A stretch of DNA of 64,000 nucleotides, taken from the NCBI GenBank assembly GCA_032358255.1, contig JAULBX010001336.1, positions 90,809 to 154,808 of the forward strand. The letters run 5' to 3'. Shown piece by piece: positions 42,101-55,600 of this stretch; within the stretch, counting starts at the first letter, position 1, and every line of letters starts with the position of its first letter. The DNA comes from Heterotrichella gracilis (taxonomy: Eukaryota; Sar; Xanthophyceae; Tribonematales; Xanthonemataceae). A model generated the notes under the pieces. The model ran no database searches. It saw only the letters and a program-made list of their open reading frames with translations, and was not told where the DNA came from. The position numbers were made by a program, and so were the translations under genes.

Positions 42101-43862
42101 CGTATCCTAAACCCTACGCCTTACCTGGGTGATGAACGCCACCACCGTGGTTGCGTCGATGAAGAACGTGCCATGCAGCATGTAGTAGCGCGAGATGAGG
42201 CGCCGGTCGGTGACCAGGCGCTTCCTGAAGTTCCAGGTGGCCACAAAGCCCACGTTGAAGTTGAGGATGAAGTCGGTGGTGTAGATGATGCCTGCGTCAG
42301 CGCCGCACTCACGCGCATTTGTAATGGAGGATGACATCGGCGGTGCACCACAATGCATGTACCATGAATGTGCGCAATAAGCCACAATGGCAACAGCGGC
42401 TTGAAAGCCTGAACACCACCTAGGCCACATTCCTGTGGTCATGCATTGTGCATGAGCATGCAGAAAATTGCGCAACAGCATCCCAGCCTGCGTTAAACCT
42501 GTCACAAAGTCCACTGTGCTGTAAAGAGATAATAAAATCACATGTGAAATTAAATGGTTATATTTTTATATTTTTTAGTTAACGGGTACAACACCCGAAC
42601 CCCGGCCTGCCCTGTACCTGTCACAAAGTCCACCGATGTGGTGGGTATGTTGTACACAGGCGTCTCAAAGCTGAAGGTGACTGGGACGAAGAATGCTGAA
42701 TAGGTGAGGTCCAGCAGCAGGATGAGCCGGCCCCATATGTGGTACCAGCGGGTGTCGGGGCGGATGATGGGCACACTGCTGCAGCAGCTGGCGAAGAACC
42801 CCCTGCAAGCCACCAAGCGCCGTCAGTTTATGCAGGCATGCGTTTCAGCGCCCCCCTTCCCCCCCTTTCTAGCCCCAGCAGCATGCTGGGTATGCTACCG
42901 TAGCCCTATGTCACCTGCCAGTTCAAGAGCCAAGGCTCATCAAACCTCTGTTTCAACCAGTGTGCCATTCGCCGCACTAGCATGCTGCACAATCACACCC
43001 AACAGTGGTTCATGGGGAAGAGCAACAAATCACCATCGCGTAAGTGAATTCATGCAGTCACCCACGAGCTCGAAACCCTAACCCCAAACCCTAACCCAAA
43101 ATGCACCCCCACAAGCGCCAAAGGTGTGACACACAGGCAGGCTGCAATAGGAGGCGACTGGCATGCCCTACCTGGACCCATGGGCATCATCCTCGTTTGA
43201 CATAACTGAAGCAGTCTCGTGCTGCGCCAGCGCTGCTTTTGCCGCGGGCGCCAAGTAGCTGTCCTCGCTGTATACCGAGAGGCCCTCTGCGCGCTCGCTG
43301 AGGTCGAGCTTCGACCACATGTCGTGGTCCACAGAGCACACGCGCGTGATGAGCCTTCGGACAGGGTCGTTGTCTGCGCCAGGGAGGGAGGGTGAGGGCA
43401 GTGGGGGTAGTCTACAGCACACAGGCCAAGGGCCTTGTGAGTTTGGGGACAAGACCGATCTCTAGTACTACAGACACCACAGGCCAGATGGAGGCCAATT
43501 TCCTCTGTTCTGGTCGTGTGCTGGCCTACCACAAGCTCAGCTTGCAGTGCAAGCAGGGGTTGTGTGTATTACCACTTTGGTATATGCATGCATGTGGCAT
43601 CACCTTCCCAGAACGCCTGCTGTTCAGAATCCAGGTCCACACTGTAACAATCGTCCGTGGTTGCCATAGACTGCTTGGCCAGCAGGTTGCGCAGAGAGCG
43701 CCCCATGAGCTGGCGAGCCCGAGCTGCTGCGCTGTTGGATCTGTGTTGTTGCTGGTGTGGATAGGGGTCCTGGTAGGGGTCGGCTGGGGTGTCAGCTTGG
43801 GCCGCGAACGGTGTATGCAATTCCACCGTCACGTCCTGTGGTGGAGGACCGTGACCAGACAT
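36133..43862 (-). CDS. Voltage-gated K+ channel with CNBD-like domain and long low-complexity tail
   Basis: Fourteen minus-strand exons: 43862-43604, 43373-43172, 42802-42618, 42291-42125, 41658-41435, 41095-40933, 40567-40313, 39839-39729, 39499-39364, 38747-38605, 38332-38198, 37866-37764, 37544-37018 and 36780-36133. All phases agree: 1085 aa. Six membrane segments lie between about 180 and 440. S4 has Arg every third residue (R295, R298, R301, R304, then K308). The pore reads WAVTT then TIGFGD (403-408), a K+ filter of GFGD type. S6 is followed by a C-linker (AAWIKSKDVPSALRKKILLYYA) and a CNBD-like barrel at about 500-640 (YDICQEGDVADTLWVLQEG, VLGETSILQD). The tail is Gly/Ser/Thr/Asn repeats, then Ala/His/Gly-rich (AHA and PHA motifs). 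It belongs to the plant Shaker/EAG-like superfamily and passes K+ across a membrane, location not determined. Confidence 0.93.
37850..37952 (-). repeat. Exon 12 acceptor border duplicated around telomere repeats
   Basis: The real border (plus strand TTTGAGCCACGGGTACTCTG CGGTGAACAC, 37849-37878) recurs as TTTGAGCCCCGTGTACTCAG CGGTGCAAGC at 37921-37950. Between them, 37886-37914 is (TTTAGGG)n with one interruption. Confidence 0.85.
38162..38185. repeat. CAC trinucleotide microsatellite
   Basis: (CAC)n just beyond the exon 11 donor of the K+ channel gene. A similar (GGT)n lies at 26087-26114 just before the AlaRS exon 13 acceptor. Confidence 0.85.
40117..40186 (-). pseudogene. Decayed copy of K+ channel exon 7 donor border
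   Basis: On the minus strand CCTGGATCAAGAGCAAGGAG onward through AAGAAGATGTTGCTGTAAG to TGCAGGT parallels the true exon 7 end (CCTGGATCAAGAGCAAGGAT to TATGCGCAGGTGGGT, 40380-40308). The copy lies about 130 bp into the following intron and carries an in-frame-type stop and indels. Confidence 0.85.
41365..41402 (-). repeat. Tandem copy of K+ channel exon 5 donor border
   Basis: CTCCTCACCAGATGCACCCC ACCAGGTTGATG (plus strand) occurs at 41370-41401 and at the real border 41428-41459, identical over the exon edge and donor. It is a recent duplication of about 58 bp. Confidence 0.95.
42483..42522 (-). pseudogene. Decayed copy of K+ channel exon 3 donor border
   Basis: Plus strand CAGCCTGCGTTAAACCTGTC ACAAAGTCCAC matches GGCCTGCCCTGTACCTGTCA CAAAGTCCACC at 42605-42633. 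On the gene strand both read STVDFVTG/TSVDFVTG followed by a GQAG- or TQAG-type sequence. Confidence 0.8.
43073..43100. repeat. Interstitial telomere-type repeats in K+ channel intron 2
   Basis: AAACCCTAACCCCAAACCCT AACCCAAA on the plus strand, i.e. G-rich in the direction of transcription, about 75 bp after the exon 2 donor. Confidence 0.9.
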
Positions 43863-44449
43863 CGTTCTGTCGTGTCGTCAACCCACCGAAACCCTAAGTT
43901 ACGCAGCGTCTTGTGCTTTGCATGCCTCTAGTCGCTGACAAGGCAAGGACAGGAAAAGCTGCATTCTGTTGCTCGTGCTGGGTGCCTATGACCGTAAGCG
44001 TCGTAGCGCGGAAGAGCAAACTTCACGCATCTACATTGTTACACACAGCATGCCACGCCCAGATGCCAACTGAGAACCTGGAAGCTGTAGACGAAGCCGA
44101 GGCTTTGCAGCAGAAAGGGAAACGTTGGTTACCACGGTTCAATCGTTGTAACACCGATTTTAACCTTGAAAAGCTTGCCATAACCCATACCCGGACTCGT
44201 ATGTTGCCGTATATATGCATGAGCCACGTCACGTTGTAAAGGCAGGCACAGTGGCCCACTGAGTGGGCAGTAATTGCGCTTAAATAATCAGGCACCGCCA
44301 AAGTGCTGAGCTTAATAGGTGCTGCGCATAACGCTTTGCTGAATGTGTGCACGGACGTTTTCCACGACTCCCTCCTGACTCCCAACCTGACTGCCATTGG
44401 CGTTCTGTGGGCAGCCCATGCATGCAAGCTTTGGCTACCAGGGGATAGC
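43863..44449. promoter_or_regulatory. Divergent promoter region K+ channel / mS38
   Basis: 587 bp between the two ATGs. No supported coding segment; open frames crossing it on both strands lack conserved features. Confidence 0.5.
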
Positions 44450-45181
44450 ATGGCTTTGAGGTCTTTAGACAGGTTGAAAAGCAACCTCTTGTCGAGTACT
44501 GGGTGCTTGTTGCTCACTCGGCAAGCCTGTGCAACACCGGTTGGCAGCACCAGCGGTGTGAGTACTACTGGAGCCGAGACCAATGCCATCAGCAGCTGGC
44601 AATCACAAACAGGTACAACCCATGCACGAGCAATTGGACCACTTGTTGAAAGAATTACATACACGTCATGTGCCTTAAGTGCTTGTTCGATGGGCTGGTG
44701 AATTGGAGCACGGCCTAATGCAGGTCCTAGCCTCCATATGCATGCATGCGCCTAGCTGCAACCCAACTAACTGGCATACCATCCTGGGCGGTCTGCGCGT
44801 GCCACGATTGAAGTATGACACGTTGCAGGTTTTCCAGGATTCAGTGGGCATGCTGCTAGCTATGACTCCATCACACAGCGATCAGTGGCATGTCAACACA
44901 GCAGCCTACTCCCGCATGGCACGGGCCAGGGCATGCGCACGGAACACACGCCAGCTATGACCTCTTTCAGCATGTTCTTCCCTCAAATCACGCATGGATT
45001 TGCTGGTCAGCAATTATCTTTGTTTCCCAGCCGCCAGGTCCCCTCGGTGTTGGTCACGGGGGACCCCTGGGCAGTGGAGGAGTTGAGAGCAGACAGTGTC
45101 ATGCGGAAACGCCGAAAGAAGATGAACAAGCACAAGCACAGGAAGCGCATAAAGAAGATGCGCCAGCAGAAGCGCAAGTAG
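44450..45181 (+). CDS. mS38: Mitochondrial small-subunit ribosomal protein mS38 (AURKAIP1/COX24 family)
   Basis: Exons 44450-44612 and 44829-45181 (phase 1) give 171 aa. The C terminus is the family hallmark: a Val-Met start to a very basic helix, SVMRKRRKKMNKHKHRKRIK followed by KMRQQKRK and stop, preceded by DPWAVEELRADS. mS38 sits in the head/platform of the mitoribosomal small subunit near the mRNA channel; yeast COX24 is needed for COX1 mRNA processing and translation. The first exon is rich in Arg, Ser and Leu with few acids (MALRSLDRLKSNLLSSTG), fitting a mitochondrial presequence. The middle is not conserved, as is normal. The first exon is inferred from phase and composition; the last exon is firm. 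An ATATGCATGCAT motif lies in the intron at 44736-44747. Confidence 0.88.
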
Positions 45182-46219
45182 GCAGTGTGCACCTGATGGA
45201 GCTAGTTCATGTTCAATTGGGCAGTGCCAGTTGCAGTGAAGAGGCAGTGCAAACAGTCTGGGCAAGCTTTGCGCTGCCCAGTCCAAGTGACGCCACCCTC
45301 TGTTGTGAGAGCAAAGCCGTTAGTGACAGCATTGAGGTAGCGGGTAGGGCAGGAGGCATTATGCAGCGGTAGGAATGGTGGACAAGGAGGGTTGGCCCGG
45401 GGGGTGAGATAAAACTTGTGCGGGTCTGATAGACTGCAGTAACGTATATTTTAAGTCGAGATTGCCGTTCCCACTAATAGCATTGACAGCTTTTCTGCGT
45501 TAGGTGTAGTACGGACTTTGGCACCCGTTTGTTTTGAACAGGCACTTGAATGGTGGCAGCCCATCGCTGTGGGGTCCAAGTACGGCAGTGACTAGCCTGT
45601 CAATTGATTCCCAACCATCCATTTAGTGAAGTCAAAGTGGGCATTTAATGCATTCATATCCATAGTCACTTCCTCTCCGGAGCATACACGAGGCTGAATG
45701 TGGGTGTAACACACCTATGGTGGCATTGATCATGGCTGCACGTGGGATGCGGTAACAGAGACACTTTCTTGGAAGGCTTGTGTTCCAGAGTTGTTATCAT
45801 GTGTCTGTAGCAAACTGACGCCTGGCATTCGATGTGCAACATGAGTTGGAACTGCAGTTGAAAGAAATGTTTTGCAGTTGCATTTGCATGAAGTTTCTTT
45901 GTTGTGATTATCCCCCTTGCTAGGGCCTACAAAAGGCATCGCGGACCGTCCAAACTTGCTTCAAAGGTCTGTGAAAGGCTAAGTGAGCTAATGCATACGA
46001 TAGAAATAGTGGGCTGCTTCTGTACTCGCCTGTCTCTACTCGATTAGGGTGCCTGCCTCGCCCAGGCCAGCCATCCCATTTTGGAAAATTAGTAATATGA
46101 TCTTGGTTGAGCTTGCTGGAACACCGACAGCGGCTGTGCTTAGTCTGATATTCTGCCTCTCATAGATACAAGTGTGAGTACAGCTCCATCGCTTGCGAAC
46201 GGACCCAGCAAGCCTGGGT
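45182..46219. other. Intergenic region
   Basis: 3' flank of mS38 and promoter of the CBM53 gene. The plus-strand region at 45190-45370 is open in one frame but without conserved features. Nothing else seen. Confidence 0.5.
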
Positions 46220-47728
46220 ATGGCTGCGAACACCATGCCATATGCATGCATGCCAATCCTCCCGGGAGCCCCTCTGGCGCCCCGCCTCGCAAGACACGCA
46301 CAGCGCAGTGGAGCACACCACTCGGTAAGACCACCTCCTCTCCATTCTGACACCATCGCTACAGGGGACGTCCTTGTGTGTCTTGGGACAGTCACAACCC
46401 ATGTTGTAGCATCTGGGCGACTTGCACCATATCGAGTACTGTTTCACGCCACTGCGGTCCCTGCAGGCGTCACGACGCTGTGTGCGCGTCAACGCAAACC
46501 CCTTGCCCACCAACCGCTCAGAGGGCTCCAACAGCGCGCCCCATGGGGGCTTCAGCCTGGGTGATCTGCATCCCGAGGTGCTGGAGATGTTCAACGAGGC
46601 CCAGAAGAACATCATGGGACTGAACAACAGCAGGCTCAAGGCCCTAGACGAGCTGAAGCTGTCCAAAGCCCGCATTGCAGAGCTGGGTGAGTCAGCATTT
46701 GGGGCAGCCTGGTACTGGCAGGGCACCACAGCAACCCCACATGCCCAATTGCACCAAACTGCCCGCTTGTTTTCTTACGGCTTTGTTCCTGTTTGCAGAG
46801 GAGAAGCTGAAAGCAGCGAAACTGACTGCAGAGAAGGTGCAAGAGGAGGCACGCCTGCTCAGGGAACAGCCCCCACCACAGCCGCAGGTGGGCGTTGCAA
46901 TGTTCCCGCTCTCATTCAGCACTTTGTGCACACCTAGATGCTGGTCTAGTGTTGGCCGCTGGCGCTGCTCTCCTATGGGGAACCCATATGCTGCATCTCT
47001 CCGCAATGCGCACACTGGCGCCATGCATCTTGCTGAAGCACTGCGATTCGTGTATGTAGGCAGCTGTCGCCCCCCCGGCACCCGCACCAGCAGCACCAGC
47101 CCCCCCTGAGGCGCCCCCAGCACCTCCACCACAGCAGCCAGCGGTGGAAGCCACCCCCTCCATCACCCTGGTGTACGAGTCAGGCTGGGAAAACTGCTTC
47201 ATGCACTACAAGGCAGACGGCAGAGGTACGGGACTGCCAAGCCTACCATATGGCCACGGTTCCATATTGCTCATCTGGCGCCTGTTGGCCACACAGTGTC
47301 TTATCTGGTAATTCTTCGTGCACCACTGTCATGAGGGTATTAAACGCCACCTACCTAGGCCTTGTGGATGGGCTTTGGCCCCGCTGTTGATGCGGGTGGG
47401 CATGAACCCAAAACCCTAGCGGTACCCCTGTCAGGAGCCAAAACCCTAATTTGCACTGCTGTCTTGACCCGCAACCCTAAGCGCTGTTTCATGTCACGCA
47501 GACTGGACCAAGTCGCCTGGCATCAAGTTGCAAACCGGGAGCGGCGACTACTCGGGCAAGCGCGTCATCTCCTTCCCCGGCAGCAAGGCGGAGTTTGCGA
47601 TGAACAATGGCAATAACGACTGGGACACTCCCAGCCCGTATGGTGGTTCGGGCGGCAACTACCACATCAAGGAGCCTGGTGTGTATCACCTCAAGTCTGG
47701 CAGGCTCACAAAGCTTGCCAAGGCATGA
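46220..47728 (+). CDS. Plastid coiled-coil protein with C-terminal CBM53-type starch-binding domain
   Basis: Exons 46220-46324, 46467-46686, 46799-46887, 47060-47225 and 47502-47728; phases 0, 1, 0, 1; 268 aa. The first about 45 residues are Ala/Arg/Ser-rich with few acids, a likely chloroplast transit peptide. Residues about 60-135 form a charged coiled coil (LEMFNEAQKNIMGLNNSRLK, LDELKLSKARIAELEEKLKA). An Ala/Pro linker follows. The last about 100 residues match CBM53/CBM25: TLVYESGWENCFMHYKADGR, DWTKSPGIKL, then aromatic and NG signatures FAMNNGNNDWDTP and GGNYHIKEPGVYHL. In plants CBM53 repeats occur at the N terminus of starch synthase III; here the domain is single and no catalytic part follows before the stop. 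It probably tethers partners to starch granules or pyrenoid starch; exact role unknown. Confidence 0.87.
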
Positions 47729-48878
47729 AAGTAGTGTGTCGATAGCAGAGGGGCGATTGGGCATGCGTCCGCATGGCACGTGGGTATTAAGGACCGAATA
47801 CCAGAATATGACTACTTCTATGGTTGGTGGTGCTGTTTCCAGTGTACCATGATATCGTTGAGCACGCAGCAAGCCCCACAGTGCGCCCTACGGGTTGTAC
47901 ATATCTTATCAATTGGTCCGCTAGGCACCACATTTCGCAGGTGTTGCAGTTCCTGATTTCTTGCTTTGGCGTCAAACCTTAGCCCTGCCCACTTCACTGT
48001 GCACTGACAGTGTGGGTCTCAAAATGTACAGGTTGGTATCGTGCACGTGTGCAAAATAGTTTTCCAAAGCTGTGAACGCGCGCTTCACTTCCACTCCATG
48101 CCATCCACTAGGAGGCAATTGAACACATTATTCAACTTACTGCATCCCACTGTGTCTAGTACTTGAAACTGGCCAAAACTGGCTGACCTTTTGGTTAAGT
48201 GCCACCCCTTGCGCTGAGCATGGGTGTGCAAAGCACCTTCGCCAGCTTTCAACAATGCCCTTGGCTTCCTATTCTTTAGGAGCTTACTAACAAGGTTGGT
48301 GTTGCTTATTTGCTTAACATTGTAGGTGATTGCGTAGGCCACCTCCTGTGGTTAGAGTTCTTTGCACCTGCAATTGTTAAACCTGTAACAAGAACGGAAC
48401 CTTTTTGGGTTGCAACAGGCTGGCAATTGACACCTTGTAGCTAGAAGGCACAACCCAATCAGTACAGCAGGACTCGGCAAGTATGCGCGGAGACATCCTG
48501 CTAAGCAAGCAGGCTAGCCACTCGAGGAGAAGAAAGCAGAAGAAACTTTCATTGACCAGGAGGCCAAGAAAGGCGATAACTTTCTGAGAAAGCTGCATGC
48601 AATTGCAAAATCAGAGTTTATTTTCCTCCCCCCTTTTTTTTCTGGGCTCATCCATGTGTGCCAGGTCATCAGAGATGACTGGTGGCCACCTCAGCCACCT
48701 GGCACACCTCAGCCACCTGTTCGACCGTGGGCTCATGATCTTCTGATCTCCGGAGCCGCAAGTGCTTCTGGTGGGTGCAGACTTCGCGTGCAACAGTTGC
48801 ACAAATAGCACCTAGCGCAGCGCCTTCTCCACCTTTACCCATCATTCACTAATCAAGCGCCGCTGTGGCTTGATCAAA
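47729..48878. other. Intergenic region upstream of GAPA
   Basis: 3' UTR of the CBM53 gene and the GAPA promoter. 48690-48720 has a short GCCACCTCAGCCACCTGGCA-type direct repeat. No gene supported. Confidence 0.5.
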
Positions 48879-51626
<2,748 letters not shown>

Positions 51627-52658
51627 ATTTTTGGCGCCCAAAGCACAGCTGTGAACAGCATTTTCAGCAGTCCCCTGTAGTGAATGACTTGCGCTGCAGC
51701 AGCTCTTGCCTTGTTGCGCGCAACCCCGCCCGCTCTATTGTAGCTTTTTCTGTGACAGTTCTGCAAGGCGTTTGATGGGCTACCAGCCACACGTTGTGTA
51801 GCCTACTTTTGACTCCCGCGCGGTTCTCACCCCATAGCCATTATGACCGATGAAGAAAATTTCTATTGCTAGTTTCTTTGCAAGCAGGTTGACAGCCAAC
51901 TGTGGAGTTGTACACAGCTCCCTTGGCGCAGGCACCTCTGGTGTAACATACATTCTTTTATTCTTATTGTGTACACCCGTGGTACCCAACCCTTGCTGCC
52001 AAGCAACGGTGCAAGGCTGCGCCCCGCAACTTGTGAACCGATGCCGCTGGCTCCTCGTGTAACTCAGCAAACTCCATCACCTTCAAGAACCCTAGGCTGA
52101 GGCAAAGCGGCTGCCACAGTAAACAGATTCCAGTGGTTGTGCGGGTGTTTGACAATCGTGGTCAGCAATGCCCAGCCTTGCCATGAGTGGCATGCCATAG
52201 GCGCACAGGGTGCTGCCAGCGTTATGATGACGCCAGCAGCTGCTGCACTTGGCCGTTTCAAGTGTACCCTCGTTGCAAAGTGGTCTTAGAAGGCCTCTCT
52301 CTGTGCACTTCGGTGTGCATGACACCCTAAACTAGGGTGACAAGGGGGTCCGACCAGGTGACCTGGCGGCCGAAAATACTCACCAATGTGCACTCACATG
52401 CAAAGGATAAGCCAAAGGTACAAACAAAGCACCTGTGTCGAGGCGTGTTCTTCAACGAGTAGGTTGCCTTACCGTCCCGACAGATTAATACCGCATTTGT
52501 GGCAAATCAGCAATCACCAATAGACATTTGTGAACTGCAAGAACAGCACCCACACACAAGACCACCGACAACTGTGAACAGTAAGCAGAGGAGAACCTTG
52601 CGTTTGTGGTCCCTTTTGGCCACCTCGGTTCTTGAGCGGCAAGGCGGCTGGGAACGCA
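51627..52658. other. Intergenic region GAPA - SerRS
   Basis: GAPA 3' UTR, then the SerRS promoter. A CACCCTAAACTAGGGTGACA imperfect palindrome lies at 52323-52342. No coding segment supported. Confidence 0.5.
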
Positions 52659-55600
52659 ATGCTAGACATCAACTTGTTCAGGACAGGTGGGGGGTGCTGA
52701 TGGCACTATCTCAAGTCCCGGTAATTCATTGTCGCACTATTGCTAATGCTGCCAATACACGGTTTATGCAGAGAAAGGAGGCGATCCCGAGCTTATCCGG
52801 GAGAGTCAGAGGCGCAGGTTTGCCGATGTGTCCCTGGTGGATAAAGTGATCGAGCTGGATGTGCAGTGGCGGGAGGGTGCGCACAGTTGTTGGGCACGCT
52901 GTAAAATGTTCGAGTAGCGCAAAGTGTCGGTACTCGTCGACAGAGAGGCAGTTAACCGTCGTGTTGCACATTGGGTGTGCATGCATGCACCTGCTGCCTG
53001 CAGTGACGCTGGTTTGTTTGGGCTGTGCAGCACGGTGGAAGCTTGACCAGGTGAAGAAAGACTTCAACTCTCTGAACAAGCAGATTGCTGATGTCAGGAA
53101 GGTGCGTGCGTGCATTGGCACTTTCCAAGAGCATATGCATATGCATGCATTCATGCGTCGCCCTCACATTGCATTGGCATGCCACACGGCCGCGCAACCG
53201 CTTGCGAATGTGAACGTCAGGCACTTGGTTCAGCCATATATCTCGCATTTTGTAGGCGAAGGGCGATGCTACAGAGCTGCAAGAGCAGTCGAAGGAGTTG
53301 AAAAAGAGCATCAAGGAGCAGGAGGAGCTTGAAGCTCGGCTGGCAGACGAGCGTGACAAGGCCATAGTACCCATAGGCAACCTGGTGCACGACAGTGTGC
53401 CAATCTCCAATGACGAGGTGATGTCCGTCATTTGCGCTCATGGCATGCTCATCCAGCAGTGCGCATAGGCGCTGCTGTGAGATTTGCAGTACTCTGCTGT
53501 GTGTCCAGCAGACTGGTGCTTTTGGCATGTTAGCATAGTCAGCTATGGTACTCCTGCAACATACATTCAAATATTTTCACTCCCATCATGCAACCCTGCA
53601 ATGGCGTGCGCATGACCACCAAGCTCATGCGCCATGGCCCCAACGGAATGAGACATGGCACCCTCACACCACCAGCTGGTGGCCTTGCACCTGCATGCTC
53701 TTGCGGCACCTGCACGATGGCATAAGCATGGACATACTCCTGCCCTGAACACACTCACAGCACCAGCTGATCGCCTTGCATCTCATCATGCGTGCAGGCC
53801 GAGAATGCGGTTGTGCGCGAGTTTGGTCTTGACACCAAGCTGGCGGCTGAGGGCCTATATAACCACGTGGACCTTGTGGGGCTGCTAGATTTTGTGGATT
53901 TGGAGGAGGGCGCAAATGTGGCTGGTGCGTCGCTCCAGCAGGGCCATGCCGTATAGTCCACAAGATTTCCGGTGTGCATCATATGGCAGTTATGGCACCA
54001 CATGGCATGGCATTCACGTGCATTACACAGGCCGCATTATGTCCATCGCGCGCCACCCAGCTCGCATGGTATTGGCTGTGCACCACGTGACCACATGGCA
54101 TCCATGCGCATACAAACACATGGAGTCGTTACCGAGACCACATGGCATCCATTTGTATCACACAGACCGCATGACATTTTTGTGCATCACGTCACCTACA
54201 TGACAGCCATGAGCATCATTGACTGGGACCTGCATAAATATGTACATGCAATTGGCGGAACATGGTGAATCACGAGGTGGATGTGGTCGCTGGCAATGAA
54301 AGTGCACCGCCCGCATGGCATTGCAGCTGTGATGGAGCTGTGACTAGACCCAAAACCCTAAACTGTCCAGCTCAAATTTGGGTGAGTATTGTCAATAGCG
54401 AGGAGGTACCCACCGCCACATCCCACCCGCCACCTCTACCGCACCCGCACCACCCGTCACCCCCCCTACCCCCGCAGGTGGGCGCGGCTACTACCTGAAG
54501 AACGAGGGAGTGCTGCTGAACCAGGCGCTGGTCAACTACGGCATCCAGTTCCTGTACAAGCGGGGCTACACGCCGGTGCACACGCCCTTCTTCATGAAGC
54601 AGAGCGTGATGGCGGAGTGTGCGCAGCTGAGCCAGTTTGATGACGAGCTGTACAAGGTCACAGGTGGGGAGTGGCAGGGGCCAGGGGTGTGTGGGTTGGG
54701 GAGTATGGCATGTGTTCAATGCGTACCCCCCTCACAACATGATGCACAAGTATTGGGTGGGCTGGGCTTACGGGTTTTTTTCCACACTGGCATGCACTGC
54801 CAATGAGCGATGTCCACCTTGGCAATGAACCACAGCCTTAAGCCCTTTTTGCAAATACGCGGATCCTAATGCCTTGTCCTACAGGCAAGGGCGATGACAA
54901 GTATCTGTTTGCTGTACGCTTTACCCCTCACCAACACCCTAACCCTAAACCCTAAATTCTGAACCCTAATGCCCTGTCCCACAGGCGAGGGTGATGACAA
55001 GTACCTGATCGCCACCAGCGAGCAGACGCTGTGCGCCATGAACCGCAAGCACTGGTTTGAGATGAGCGAGGTGCCGCGCAAGTATGCGGGGTTCTCAACG
55101 TGCTTCCGAAAGGAGGTGGGCTCGCACGGGAGGGACACGCTGGGCATATTCAGGTGCGAGGAGTGGTGGTAGTGGTGGTGCCGGCGGTGGTGGAGGTGGC
55201 CTGACATGGCAGGGACAGGCGGTGATATTGGCGTGGTAGGGGGGGAATTGGTGTGCAGTGCGGTGCTGGTGGCTGAGGGGTTGTATGTCTCCATCTCACA
55301 ACGGGTACCCTGACAACCACGGCCCATCAGGTAGAATGCATGTTTTTAAGCAATCAACCTTGCCACCTGGCTGCGCATCCATGTGGCTGATAAACCATGT
55401 CCCGGTTTGCCCTCCGCAGGGTCCACCAGTTTGAGAAAGTTGAGCAGTTCTTCATCACCTCCCCCTTTGACAACTCCTCCTGGGAGGCCATGGAGGAGAT
55501 GCTGGCATCCAGCGAGGCCTTCTACCAATCCCTGGGATTACCCTACCACGTGGTCAACATCGTGTCGGGGGAGCTGAACAACGCGGCGGCCAAGAAGTAC

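Noticed and set aside
44023-44664. 213-codon minus-strand frame
   Set aside because: Antisense to the well-supported first exon of mS38 and without family features.
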